Assembly: GCA_009836625.1 (NCBI GenBank)
Contig: VXVC01000002.1
Span: 204,822 to 266,267, forward strand
Direction of reading: 5' to 3'
Origin: Holophagales bacterium
GTDB lineage: Bacteria; Acidobacteriota; Thermoanaerobaculia; Multivoradales; Multivoraceae
Length of the DNA: 61,446 nucleotides
Shown: positions 1 to 8,221 of the stretch, in pieces
Position numbering within the stretch: the stretch's first letter is position 1
Layout: each line of letters begins with the position of its first letter
Notes under the pieces: model-generated
Told to the model about the DNA's origin: nothing
What the model saw: only the letters and a program-made list of their open reading frames with translations
Database searches by the model: none
Made by a program: the position numbers and the translations under genes

Positions 1-1
1 C

Positions 2-292
2 GGCGATCGGATACCGCACGAGGGCGAGGGTCGCAAGCGGCGCTACCACCCGGAGGCGGTGGCGGTCTTCCGCGAGCTTCGCTCCCGGAGCAGGCGCGGT
101 CGGAAGCCGAAGGCCAAGACTGCACCAGCGGCGAAAACGCCGGTGCGTAGAAAGCGAAAGGCGAGAGCCGCCAGGGTGAGGCGCCAGCCGGCAGCCGGGA
201 GCGTGGAGGCGCGGCTGGCGGCGCTCGAGGCCCAGGTGAGCCTGGTGCTGCAGAAGCTGGACCAGCCGATCACGATCACGCTCAATCGCTGA
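2..292 (+). CDS. C-terminal part of a small helix-turn-helix (MerR/excisionase-like) protein, 5' end outside window
   Basis: The frame is open from base 2, so the gene starts left of the window. The visible N-terminal residues (GDRIPHEGEGRKRRYHP then EAVAVFREL) look like the wing and last helix of a MerR or HTH_17 DNA-binding domain. A very basic Arg/Lys/Ala linker follows, and the last ~30 residues (VEARLAALEAQVSLVLQKL) have the heptad pattern of a short coiled coil, probably for dimerisation. A role as DNA-binding regulator is inferred. The 3' end overlaps the 3' end of the convergent thiL by 11 nt. An internal ATG at 59 could be mistaken for the start, but it would cut the DNA-binding domain. 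Confidence 0.55.
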   Translation, partial: GDRIPHEGEGRKRRYHPEAVAVFRELRSRSRRGRKPKAKTAPAAKTPVRRKRKARAARVRRQPAAGSVEARLAALEAQVSLVLQKLDQPITITLNR

Positions 293-1274
293 GGTGGTCC
301 CAGCCGGCGGCGGGCAGGGGTTCGATCGTTCCGTCGGTTCGGCGTAATCGGAGCCCGGGCCGGGTCGTGATCCGGCCGATGGGCCGGCACCCGGGATGGC
401 GGAAGTCGACATCCGGCGGCAGGGTGAACAGAAGGACGTAGTCCTCGCCCCCGGCGAGGACCAGTTCGAGCGGCTCGCGGCCCAGGTGGCCGGCCAGGCG
501 GCGGGCGTCGGCCCGGAGGGCGAGTGCCCGCTCCTCGAGTTCACAGCCGACGCCGCTCCGCCGGCAGAGCCGCGCCGCGTCGGCGGCCAGGCCGTCGGAC
601 ACGTCGATCGCGGCACCCGCCGGCGACCGCCGCCCGAGCAGCAGGCCCAGCCCGAGCTGGGGCCGGGGTTCGAGGTGGCGGCGAAGGACCCGGCTGGCGA
701 CACGGGTCAGCCCGTCGGGAAGCCCCTCGGGCAGGTCGGCGCGCCGTTTCGCCATCCGCCCGCCGAGGCGGACCAGGTCGAGTCCCAGGGCGGACTCTCC
801 GACCGGTCCGCCGATCCAGAGCCGGTCATCGGGTCGAGCCGCGCCACGGGTCAGAGGCGAGCCTTCTTCCGGTATCTCGCCGACCACGGTGAGGCTGGCG
901 TCCAGCCGGGCCGGCGTCGTCGGCCTGGCGGTGTCGCCGCCGATGAGTTCGACTTCGTACCGGCGGCCGGCGCGCACGAGGGCAGCGAGGAAACGGCGGG
1001 CGGCATCCTCATCGTCGATGCCGAGTGCGACGAGCATCCACCGCGGCGAGGCCCCGGTGGCGGCGAGATCCGAGAGGGTGACGGCAAGCAGTCGGCGGGC
1101 GGCGGCGGCGGGATCGAGATCGATCGGAATGTGGACGCCGGCGCGCTGCGTGTCGACGCTGAACGCGTACTGCCGCTCGCCGAGCGTGAGCAGGACGGCG
1201 TCGTCGCCGATTCGATCTCCAGAGCCCGCGAAGCCCGCGAGCCAGGCGATCAGCCGGTCTTCGCCGCCGGCCAT
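282..1274 (-). CDS. thiL: Thiamine-monophosphate kinase
   Basis: Cytosolic kinase that converts thiamine monophosphate to thiamine diphosphate with ATP, the last step of cofactor synthesis. At 330 residues it has normal family length. The Mg/ATP motif GDDAVLL lies at residues 23-29, the conserved Asp of FSVDT at 41, LAATGASP at about 70-77, IGGDTARP at 111-118, then IDVSDGLAAD and LAGGEDYVLLF in the second half, all typical of the AIR synthase/ThiL fold. Its start lies inside the 3' end of lon (25-nt overlap), so it is translated from the nrdR-lon-thiL message. No other thiamine gene is in the window. Confidence 0.95.
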   Translation of the reverse strand: MAGGEDRLIAWLAGFAGSGDRIGDDAVLLTLGERQYAFSVDTQRAGVHIPIDLDPAAAARRLLAVTLSDLAATGASPRWMLVALGIDDEDAARRFLAALVRAGRRYEVELIGGDTARPTTPARLDASLTVVGEIPEEGSPLTRGAARPDDRLWIGGPVGESALGLDLVRLGGRMAKRRADLPEGLPDGLTRVASRVLRRHLEPRPQLGLGLLLGRRSPAGAAIDVSDGLAADAARLCRRSGVGCELEERALALRADARRLAGHLGREPLELVLAGGEDYVLLFTLPPDVDFRHPGCRPIGRITTRPGLRLRRTDGTIEPLPAAGWDHLSD

Positions 1275-3646
1275 GACCGCTGGTGCTCCGAATCGAGCAG
1301 CGCGGCTTCCAGGACCTGATCGACATGCTCGACGAACAGGAGTTCAAGACCCCGCGTCACCGCGGCCGGTATCTCCGGCAGGTCCCGACGGTTTCGTTCC
1401 GGCAGGACGACCTTGCGAATTCCGGCTCCGCGCGCGGCGAGCAGCTTCTCTTTCAGGCCGCCGACGGGGAGCACTTCGCCGCGCAGCGTGATCTCGCCGG
1501 TCATCGCGACCTTGTGATCGATCATGCGCCCGCTGCAGACGGAGACGATGGCCGCGGCAATGGTGACGCCCGCCGACGGTCCGTCCTTCGGCACCGAACC
1601 GGCGGGAACGTGAATGTGGAGGTCGTGGTTACGGAAGAAATCGGGGCCACCAGCTCCCGGACCGCCGGCGTACGTCGTGCGGGCGCAGCTCAGCGCGGCC
1701 TGGGCCGACTCCTTCATCACGTCGCCGAGTTGACCGGTGAGGATCAGTTTGCCTCTGCCCTTCGGCGCCGCGACTTCGATCAGCATGAGGTCGCCGCCGG
1801 AGGCGGTCCAGGCGAGTCCGGTCGCCACGCCGATCCGGTCACGGTCGAGCAGTTCCTCGCTGAAGTGACGCGGTTGCCCGACCAGGTTCTTCAGGCGGGC
1901 CGGCGTCACTTTCAGTTCCCGGCCGTCTCCCCGTGCAACGCGTACGGCCGCTTTCCGGCAGAGAGTTGCAAGTTCGCGCTCGAGATTGCGTACGCCGGCC
2001 TCTTTCGTGTAGCCGCGAATGAGGCCGCGGAGCGCGGGGGTCGTGATGGTCAGGGCGCCGTCCGGCAGGCCGTTCTCGTCCGTGGCTTTGGGTAACAGAT
2101 GGCGGCGCGCGATCAGTACCTTTTCGTCTTCGGTGTAGCCGGAGAGTCGGAGCACCTCGAGACGATCGAGGAAGGCGGGCTGGATGGGTTCGAGCAGATT
2201 GGCCGTGGCGATGAACAACACGCGCGAGAGGTCGTACTCGACTCCCAGGTAGTGGTCCCTGAAGGTCGAGTTCTGCTCGGGATCCAGCACTTCGAGCAGC
2301 GCGGAAGCCGGATCGCCCCGGTAGTCGGCGCCCAGCTTGTCGATCTCGTCGAGCATGAAGACGGGATTGCTGGTTCCGGCCTGATTCAGGCCCTGGATGA
2401 CGCGCCCCGGCAACGAACCGACGTAGGTGCGGCGGTGGCCGCGGATCTCGCCCTCGTCGCGGACGCCGCCGAGCGAGATGCGGACGAACTTGCGGTCGAT
2501 CGCTCGCGCGATGGAGCGGCCGAGCGATGTCTTGCCGACGCCCGGGGGACCGACCAGGCAGAGAATCGGACCCTTGGCGTCCGGCTTGAGCCGCCTGACC
2601 GCCAGGTACTCGAGGATCCGCTCCTTGACGCGGTCCAGGTCGTAGTGATCTTCATCGAGCACGGTGCGGGCGTGGTCGAGGTCGATGCGATCCTCGCTCA
2701 GGGTCGACCAGGGGAGGCCGGTCAACCAGTCCAGGTGGGTGCGGATGGTTGCGTTCTCGGCGCTGTCGGGAGAGCTTCGCTCAAGCCGTCTGACCTGGCG
2801 TTCGACTTCCAGGGCCGCCTCCTCGCTCAGGCCCTTCTCCTCCACGGCGCTCACGTACCGTTCGATGTCCCCGTGGAGGTCGTCGCCTTCGCCGAGTTCG
2901 TCCAGGATCGCCCGCTGCTGCTGGCGAAGGAAGTACTCGCGCTGGCTGCGGTCCATCTCGCTCCTGGCCTGGGCGGAGATCCGCTGCTGCATGCTGAGGA
3001 GTTCGATCTCCCGGGTCAGCAGGTCCCCGACCTTCCGTAGCCGCTGGAGGGGCGGCGTCGTCTCCAGCACGAGCTGGGCCTCGTCCGCCCGCAGGTCGAG
3101 GTTGCTGGCCGCCAGGTCCGCCAGCCGGCCCGGGTGATCGAGGTTCGCGGCGATCACCATGACCTCGGAGGAGATGTCCTTGCCCAGGTTGACGGCCGTC
3201 TCGAGACCCTCCTTGACGCTGCGCACGAGCGCTTCCGCTTCGAGCCCGTGGTGGGGTTCGCCGGCCTCGTCCACTTCCTCCACGCGGGCCCGAAGGAAGG
3301 GCTCGGTCTGGCTCAGGTAGCGCAGGCGGGCTCTGGCGAGACCCTGAATCAGGATCCGCACCCGGCCGTCGGGCAGCTTCAGCATCCGCATGATCTGGGC
3401 CGCGGTGCCGATCTCGTGGAGGTCGTCCGCCCCCGGCGCCTCGATCGATCCGTCGCGCTGGGGGGCGAGCAGGATGATGCGGTCGCCGTTCAGCGCGTCC
3501 TCGACCGCGAGCATGCTCGGGTCGCGGCTGATCGAAAGCGGCAGGATGATGTAGGGGAAGATGACCGCGTCCTTGAGCGGCAGCACCGGCAGGACGTCGG
3601 GCAGCGAGATCGCGTCCGCCTGCTCATCGACCGGGTTCTGGGCCAT
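1250..3646 (-). CDS. lon: ATP-dependent protease La (Lon)
   Basis: Cytosolic AAA+ serine protease that degrades misfolded and regulatory proteins. 798 residues: N-terminal substrate-binding LAN domain (about 15-210), helical linker, AAA+ module with Walker A GPPGVGKT at 366-373 and Walker [10 protein letters not shown], then the C-terminal protease domain. The catalytic dyad is Ser691 in PKDGPSAG and Lys734 in GGLKEK, with the usual 43-residue spacing. It is a LonA type without membrane segments. On the minus strand, TACCGT (3653-3658) lies 6 nt before the ATG with no Shine-Dalgarno, which suggests a leaderless start in addition to read-through from nrdR. Its stop lies within thiL. Confidence 0.98.
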   Translation of the reverse strand: MAQNPVDEQADAISLPDVLPVLPLKDAVIFPYIILPLSISRDPSMLAVEDALNGDRIILLAPQRDGSIEAPGADDLHEIGTAAQIMRMLKLPDGRVRILIQGLARARLRYLSQTEPFLRARVEEVDEAGEPHHGLEAEALVRSVKEGLETAVNLGKDISSEVMVIAANLDHPGRLADLAASNLDLRADEAQLVLETTPPLQRLRKVGDLLTREIELLSMQQRISAQARSEMDRSQREYFLRQQQRAILDELGEGDDLHGDIERYVSAVEEKGLSEEAALEVERQVRRLERSSPDSAENATIRTHLDWLTGLPWSTLSEDRIDLDHARTVLDEDHYDLDRVKERILEYLAVRRLKPDAKGPILCLVGPPGVGKTSLGRSIARAIDRKFVRISLGGVRDEGEIRGHRRTYVGSLPGRVIQGLNQAGTSNPVFMLDEIDKLGADYRGDPASALLEVLDPEQNSTFRDHYLGVEYDLSRVLFIATANLLEPIQPAFLDRLEVLRLSGYTEDEKVLIARRHLLPKATDENGLPDGALTITTPALRGLIRGYTKEAGVRNLERELATLCRKAAVRVARGDGRELKVTPARLKNLVGQPRHFSEELLDRDRIGVATGLAWTASGGDLMLIEVAAPKGRGKLILTGQLGDVMKESAQAALSCARTTYAGGPGAGGPDFFRNHDLHIHVPAGSVPKDGPSAGVTIAAAIVSVCSGRMIDHKVAMTGEITLRGEVLPVGGLKEKLLAARGAGIRKVVLPERNRRDLPEIPAAVTRGLELLFVEHVDQVLEAALLDSEHQRSWPAAKTG

Positions 3647-3701
3647 GGGGTCACGGTACCAGCCCCGGGGACGCTGCGGGACGGTCTGCGGATGCCGCTT
3701 T

Positions 3702-4166
3702 TCAGTCCTTGCGTGACGCTTCGAGGAGCACCCGCAGCTCTTCCATGAACTCGTCCACGTCCTCGAACTTCCGATAGACGGAGGCGAAGCGGACGTAGGC
3801 CACCTGGTCGAGCGTCTTCAGGCGGTCGATGACGAAGTTGCCCAGCTCCGAGGTCGAGATCTCCCGGTCCTCCTTGCGGTGGAGCAGGGCTTCGGCCTCG
3901 TCCACGATCTCCTCCAGCGCCGGCAGGCCGATCGGCCGCTTCTCGCAGGCCTTGAGGAGGCCGCCGAGGAGCTTCTGGCGGTCGAACTCCTGGCGGCGGC
4001 CATCCGACTTGACGACCCGGTAGGCGATGTTCTCGATCTGTTCGTAGGAAGTGAACCGGCGGCCGCAGTTCAGGCACTCCCGCCGGCGCCGGACCGTCTC
4101 CCCGCCGCGAACGTCCCGCGAGTCGACCACGCGGTCATCGTTGGCGCCGCAGAATGGACATCTCAT
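3702..4166 (-). CDS. nrdR: Transcriptional repressor NrdR
   Basis: Nucleotide-sensing repressor of ribonucleotide reductase genes, which act through NrdR boxes. 154 residues, the usual size. The zinc ribbon cysteines are C3, C6, C31 and C34, followed by the Arg-rich stretch and FTSYEQIE, then the ATP-cone domain (VVKSDGRRQEFDRQKLLGGL onward, about 50-140). It heads the minus-strand nrdR-lon-thiL unit and is divergent from hrcA across 43 bp. On the minus strand TAGCGT at 4179-4184 is a possible -10 box 12 nt before the ATG. No ribonucleotide reductase gene is visible here. Confidence 0.97.
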   Translation of the reverse strand: MRCPFCGANDDRVVDSRDVRGGETVRRRRECLNCGRRFTSYEQIENIAYRVVKSDGRRQEFDRQKLLGGLLKACEKRPIGLPALEEIVDEAEALLHRKEDREISTSELGNFVIDRLKTLDQVAYVRFASVYRKFEDVDEFMEELRVLLEASRKD

Positions 4167-4178
4167 GCCGACGCTGGA

Positions 4179-4200
4179 ACGCTACCACCGGGGGTAGAAT
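4179..4200. promoter_or_regulatory. Divergent nrdR/hrcA promoter region
   Basis: The 43-bp gap holds TAGAAT at 4195-4200 on the plus strand, 9 nt before the hrcA ATG, and TAGCGT at 4179-4184 on the minus strand, 12 nt before the nrdR ATG. Neither has a clear -35 or a Shine-Dalgarno. No CIRCE inverted repeat (TTAGCACTC-N9-GAGTGCTAA) is present. The promoter call is by pattern only. Confidence 0.5.
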
Positions 4201-4209
4201 GCCGCTCCC

Positions 4210-5250
4210 ATGAGTCGTGTCAACGACCAGCTCAGCGACCGGGACCGCGAGATTCTGCGGGAGGTGATCCAGACGTATCTGTCGTCCGGAGAACCCGTGT
4301 CCTCGCGGAGGGTCGCGAAGGACCGCCAGGTCCAGTTGTCCGCCGCCACGATCCGCAACGTGATGGCGGACCTGGAGGACATGGGCTACCTGCGGCAGCC
4401 GCACGTCTCGGCGGGTCGGCTGCCGACCGAAGCCGGTTTCCACCTGTTCATCGACGACCTGATGTCGGCGGAGGTGGTGAGCGACGACGACCGGCGGCTG
4501 ATCGACGACCGGCTGACGACCGCCGGGGTTACCGGCCAGGAACTGACCGAGGAGACGTCGAGACTGCTCTCGCAGCTCTCGCACCACGTCGGCGTCGTAC
4601 TGACCCCGGCTCTCGGTTCGGCGGTGATGAAGGCGATCGAGTTCGTGCCGCTGAGCGGGCGCAAGGTGCTCTGCGTGGTGGTCGCCGAGACCGGCTTCGT
4701 CGAGAACAAGCTCGTCGTCACGGACGAGCCGATCCCGCGCGAAGACCTCGTGCGCATTTCGAACTACCTGACCGAAAACTACAGCGGCCGGACCCTCTTC
4801 GAGATCCGGGAAGAGCTGCTGCGGCTGATGAGCGACGAGCGTGCCCGGCTCGACGAGCTGCTGCGGCGGGCGATCGAACTCGCCCGGGACGGCATGAACA
4901 TCGGCCACGCGCCGTCGCTCGTGGTCGACGGGACCCACAGCCTGTTCGATGCGGGGCCCGGCATGTCGCGGATCGAGGGGATGTTTCAGATGTTCGCCGA
5001 GCGCGCCCGGCTGGCGGGTCTGCTCAACCGCTGCCTCGACGCGGACGGCGTGCGGGTGGTCCTGGGCCAGGATTCCAGGCTGACCGAGGAGCTCGGGTTC
5101 GGTCTCGTCGTGCGGAGCTACAAGGCGGGCGACGGCGTCGCGGGGTCGGTCGCGGTGGTCGGGCCGGCACGCATGGAGTATCCGCGGATGGTGCCGCTGG
5201 TGAACTACCTGGGCGAACGCCTGTCCGAGGCCCTGACCGGCAGGCTCTAG
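4210..5250 (+). CDS. hrcA: Heat-inducible transcription repressor HrcA
   Basis: Repressor of class I heat-shock genes that binds CIRCE operators. 346 residues: N-terminal winged helix (SRRVAKDRQVQLSAATIRNV, then MADLEDMGYL) followed by HVSAGRLPTEAGFHLFID, and a GAF-like effector domain in the rest of the protein. It is first in hrcA-grpE-dnaJ, 34 nt from grpE. TAGAAT ends 9 nt before the ATG, so the mRNA may be leaderless. Two features are unusual: dnaK is missing from the cluster, and no CIRCE element precedes the gene, so autoregulation through the standard operator is not supported here. Confidence 0.96.
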   Translation: MSRVNDQLSDRDREILREVIQTYLSSGEPVSSRRVAKDRQVQLSAATIRNVMADLEDMGYLRQPHVSAGRLPTEAGFHLFIDDLMSAEVVSDDDRRLIDDRLTTAGVTGQELTEETSRLLSQLSHHVGVVLTPALGSAVMKAIEFVPLSGRKVLCVVVAETGFVENKLVVTDEPIPREDLVRISNYLTENYSGRTLFEIREELLRLMSDERARLDELLRRAIELARDGMNIGHAPSLVVDGTHSLFDAGPGMSRIEGMFQMFAERARLAGLLNRCLDADGVRVVLGQDSRLTEELGFGLVVRSYKAGDGVAGSVAVVGPARMEYPRMVPLVNYLGERLSEALTGRL

Positions 5251-5284
5251 CAGGGACCCGAACGATGACGCAGCAACCTGGACC

Positions 5285-5827
5285 ATGACGATCGAGGCGA
5301 AGGAGAGCCCGGACTCTCACGAGGAAGACCAGGGCGGCGGCGAGACGGTCGACGCCGGTGCGCCGGACACAGAAGGCGAGCTTCGGGCCGAACTCGCGGC
5401 GGCGAGCGAGGAGGTCGACCGGCTGCGGCGCGCGGCGGCCGAGTTCGACAATCTGCGCAAACGCGCCGAAAGGGAGCGGCTCGAATCGCGCTGGAACACG
5501 GCGGCCGGTCCGCTGCGCGAGTTCCTGGGCGTGGTCGACAACCTGGACCGGGCGCTGGAGGCCGAGGCGTCGGCGGACGATCTGCGCGCCGGCGTCGAGA
5601 TGATCCGGCGTCAGATGGCGGACCTTCTGCGACGGTTCGGCGTCGAGCCGGTGGAGGGTGTGAACGCGCCCTTCGATCCGAACGTCCACCAGGCCGTCGC
5701 GCGGGAAGAGAGCGCGGAAGTCGACGAGCCCACCGTCGTGCAGGAGCTGCAGACCGGATACACGATGGAGTCGCGGCTGCTGCGCGCCGCGATGGTCCGG
5801 GTCGCCGTGCCGGCCGGCGGCGCCTGA
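5285..5827 (+). CDS. grpE: Nucleotide exchange factor GrpE
   Basis: Exchange factor that releases ADP from DnaK; cytosolic. 180 residues: an acidic, disordered N-terminus (about 1-30), a long coiled-coil helix (LRAELAAASEEVDRLRRAAA onward, with EFDNLRKRAERER), and the C-terminal beta-wing domain with GVEPVEGVNAPFDPNVHQAV and the family ending TGYTMESRLLRAAMVRVA. Its stop is 8 nt before dnaJ. The partner dnaK must be elsewhere in the genome. Confidence 0.95.
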   Translation: MTIEAKESPDSHEEDQGGGETVDAGAPDTEGELRAELAAASEEVDRLRRAAAEFDNLRKRAERERLESRWNTAAGPLREFLGVVDNLDRALEAEASADDLRAGVEMIRRQMADLLRRFGVEPVEGVNAPFDPNVHQAVAREESAEVDEPTVVQELQTGYTMESRLLRAAMVRVAVPAGGA

Positions 5828-5835
5828 GATACGCC

Positions 5836-6948
5836 ATGCCGCGTGACTACTACGAGGTCCTGGGCCTCGAACGTTCGGCGACTCTGCAGGAGATCAAATC
5901 GGCCTACCGCAAGCTGGCCGTCCGCCACCACCCCGATCGCAACCCGGGCGACAGCGCTGCCGAGGAGAAGTTCAAGGAGGCGGCGGAGGCGTACGCGGTG
6001 CTCTCGGATGCCGACAAGCGGCAGCGCTACGACCGCTTCGGGCACCAGGCAACGCCGACCGGCGGCGGCTTCGACCCGACGATCTTCGCCGATTTCTCGG
6101 ACATCCTGGGCGATGTCTTCGGCTTCGGCGACATCTTCGGCAGTCGCGCCGGCGGTCGCCGCCGGCGCGCGGGCGCGGATCTTCGCTACGACCTTCGGAT
6201 CTCGTTCGAGGATGCGGCTTTCGGAGTGGAGCCGAAGCTGCGCATTCCGCGACTCGAACGTTGCGACGGTTGCGGCGGCAGCGGCGCGGCGCCCGGGTCC
6301 GGTCCCACCGCCTGTCGCATGTGCGGCGGCAGGGGTCAGGTGCAGTACAGCCAGGGGTTCTTCTCCGTGGCCCGCACCTGTCCCGACTGCCGCGGCGCGG
6401 GGAGCGTCATCCGCGATCCCTGCGGCGACTGTCGGGGCGAGGGACGGAAGGAGCGGCAGCGCTCGATCCAGGTCCGGGTGCCTGGCGGTGTCGACACGGG
6501 GTCCCGCCTCCGTCTTCCCGGCGAGGGGGAACACGGTCGGCATGGCGGTCCGCCTGGCGATCTCTACGTCGTGATCGGAGTCGAGCCGCATGAACGGTTC
6601 AGCCGGCACGGCGCCGACGTCCTCAGCTCGGTCACGATCGGCTTTCCGCAGGCGGTCTTCGGCTGCACGGTGGACGTGGAGACCGTGCATGGCACATCGG
6701 AACTGGAAGTGCCGCCGGCGACCTCCCACGGTTCGACCTTCGTGTTGCGGTCCCAGGGGATTCCCCGGATCGACGGCCGCGGCCGCGGGGACCACGTCGT
6801 CGAGGTGCTGCTCAACGTGCCGGCGCCGCGGGAGCTCTCGGAGAGCGAACTCGAGCACCTGCGGGCGCTGGCCGAACTCTCCGACGACGGTGACGCCACG
6901 ATCCGCGAGGAACGCGGCCTGTTCAACCGGGTCAAGGATCTCTTCTGA
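5836..6948 (+). CDS. dnaJ: Chaperone DnaJ (Hsp40, class A)
   Basis: Co-chaperone that delivers substrates to DnaK and stimulates its ATPase. 370 residues with every class A part: J domain at about 4-69 with HPD in RHHPDRNPGD, a Gly/Phe-rich linker (TGGGFDPTIFADFSDILGDV onward), four CxxCxGxG zinc repeats (CDGCGGSG, CRMCGGRG, CPDCRGAG, CGDCRGEG, about 139-205), and C-terminal substrate-binding beta domains. It follows grpE by 8 nt and precedes rsmE by 28 nt. Confidence 0.97.
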   Translation: MPRDYYEVLGLERSATLQEIKSAYRKLAVRHHPDRNPGDSAAEEKFKEAAEAYAVLSDADKRQRYDRFGHQATPTGGGFDPTIFADFSDILGDVFGFGDIFGSRAGGRRRRAGADLRYDLRISFEDAAFGVEPKLRIPRLERCDGCGGSGAAPGSGPTACRMCGGRGQVQYSQGFFSVARTCPDCRGAGSVIRDPCGDCRGEGRKERQRSIQVRVPGGVDTGSRLRLPGEGEHGRHGGPPGDLYVVIGVEPHERFSRHGADVLSSVTIGFPQAVFGCTVDVETVHGTSELEVPPATSHGSTFVLRSQGIPRIDGRGRGDHVVEVLLNVPAPRELSESELEHLRALAELSDDGDATIREERGLFNRVKDLF

Positions 6949-6976
6949 CGCAGGGTCGCCTGACCGACCTGGGCTC

Positions 6977-7663
6977 GTGATCCACCTGCTGGCCGAAGCC
7001 CGTGATCTCGCCCGCGAGACGGTCGAGGTCGAAGGCGCGGATCACCGGCACCTGTTTCGGGCCCGCCGGCTGAAGGTCGGCGACCGGGTGCGTCTCGTCG
7101 ACGGTCGCGGCGCGGCTCGCTGGTCGGTCGTGGACGAGGTGACCGCGCGGCGGGCGGTGCTGCGGGTCGAAGGCGCGGCGCCGGTGTTCGAGCCGGCCCG
7201 GCGCGTGGCCCTGTTCGTGTCCGTGGTGCGGGCGGAGCGCGCGTCCTGGCTGGTTGAGAAGGCGACGGAACTCGGACTGCGCGAACTGGGGTGGTTCGTC
7301 TCGGAACGCACCAGCCGTTCCCTGCCCGAGCGGGCGCTGGAGCGTCAGCGCCGGGTCGCGAAATCGGCGCTCGAGCAGAGCGGCGGTTCGTGGCTGCCGG
7401 AGATCGCCGCGCCCGTCCCGCTCGGGGAAGTGGAGATCGGCGCCGGGTCGGTGGCGCTGCATCCCGGCGCCGCGACGCAGTTCATGGCCGTCGCGGGATC
7501 GGCCGAGGCGGTCGTGGTGGGACCCGAGGGCGGGTTCAGCGAACGGGAGATCGAGGAACTGGCCGCGCGTGGAGCGGTTACGGCACACCTCGGACCCCGC
7601 GTGCTGCGGACCGAAACGGCCGCGGTGGCCGCGCTCGCCGTGGCCCTGACCGGGATGGCGTAA
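6977..7663 (+). CDS. rsmE: 16S rRNA m3U1498 methyltransferase RsmE
   Basis: SPOUT-class methyltransferase that modifies U1498 of 16S rRNA with S-adenosylmethionine. 228 residues from a GTG start. The N-terminal PUA-like domain contains HRHLFRARRLKVGDRVRLVDG. The C-terminal knot contains LVEKATELGLREL, SERTSRSLPERALERQ, VVGPEGGFSEREIEEL and LGPRVLRTETAAVAAL, all RsmE signatures. Upstream in-frame sequence is the out-of-frame reading of dnaJ. Position after dnaJ is common in bacteria. Confidence 0.95.
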   Translation: MIHLLAEARDLARETVEVEGADHRHLFRARRLKVGDRVRLVDGRGAARWSVVDEVTARRAVLRVEGAAPVFEPARRVALFVSVVRAERASWLVEKATELGLRELGWFVSERTSRSLPERALERQRRVAKSALEQSGGSWLPEIAAPVPLGEVEIGAGSVALHPGAATQFMAVAGSAEAVVVGPEGGFSEREIEELAARGAVTAHLGPRVLRTETAAVAALAVALTGMA

Positions 7664-7696
7664 CGGCGCTAGTCTCCGAACCGCCGGAGGAACGAC

Positions 7697-8221
7697 GTGC
7701 GGAACTCCCAATCCAGTCGCGGAACGCCCAATCGAAAGCGGTCGCCGAAGCCGGCGTACGACCGTGGGCTGGATCTGCTGGCGCGGCGCCCGCACTTCGC
7801 GGCCGAACTGGCGGCGAAACTCGAACAGCGCGGCTACGGGGCGGCCGAGGTGGAGAGCGCGGTCGAACGGCTGACCGTTGCCGGTCATCTGAACGAAGAG
7901 GAGACCGCGCATGTGCTGGTGCGGTCGCTCAAGCGACGGGGCTATGGCCGGCGGCGACTCGAACTCGACCTGCGCCGGCGCGGCGCCGACGAGACTGCGG
8001 CCCGGACGGCGCTTGAACCCGTCGACGACGAGGACGAGCTGGAGCGGGCGGCGGCCGTGGCGGCGCGCTTCAGGTCGAGTCACCCGTCGCGCGACGCAGC
8101 CGCCCTGGCCCGGCACCTCGAACGGCGCGGCTTCCTTCCCCGTACTATTGGAACCGTCGTGTTCGACACCGCCGGTGGCGGGATCGCTGAGGGGGAGATG
8201 CAGGGCGAAAGCTCATGTTGA
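7697..8221 (+). CDS. recX: Regulatory protein RecX
   Basis: Small helical inhibitor/modulator of RecA filaments. 174 residues; GTG start 6 nt after GGAGG (7686-7690). Three-helix RecX repeats are visible: LDLLARRPHFAAELAAKLEQ, then VESAVERLTVAGHLNEEE, LVRSLKRRGYGRRRLELDL, and a third copy around HPSRDAAALARHLERRGFL. It overlaps alaS by 7 nt (ATGTTGA). recX beside alaS is a conserved neighbourhood; recA is not here. The last ~20 residues are poorly conserved. Confidence 0.88.
   Translation: MRNSQSSRGTPNRKRSPKPAYDRGLDLLARRPHFAAELAAKLEQRGYGAAEVESAVERLTVAGHLNEEETAHVLVRSLKRRGYGRRRLELDLRRRGADETAARTALEPVDDEDELERAAAVAARFRSSHPSRDAAALARHLERRGFLPRTIGTVVFDTAGGGIAEGEMQGESSC

Noticed and set aside
4150..4210. 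CIRCE element before hrcA
   Set aside because: I looked for TTAGCACTC-N9-GAGTGCTAA and near matches and saw none.
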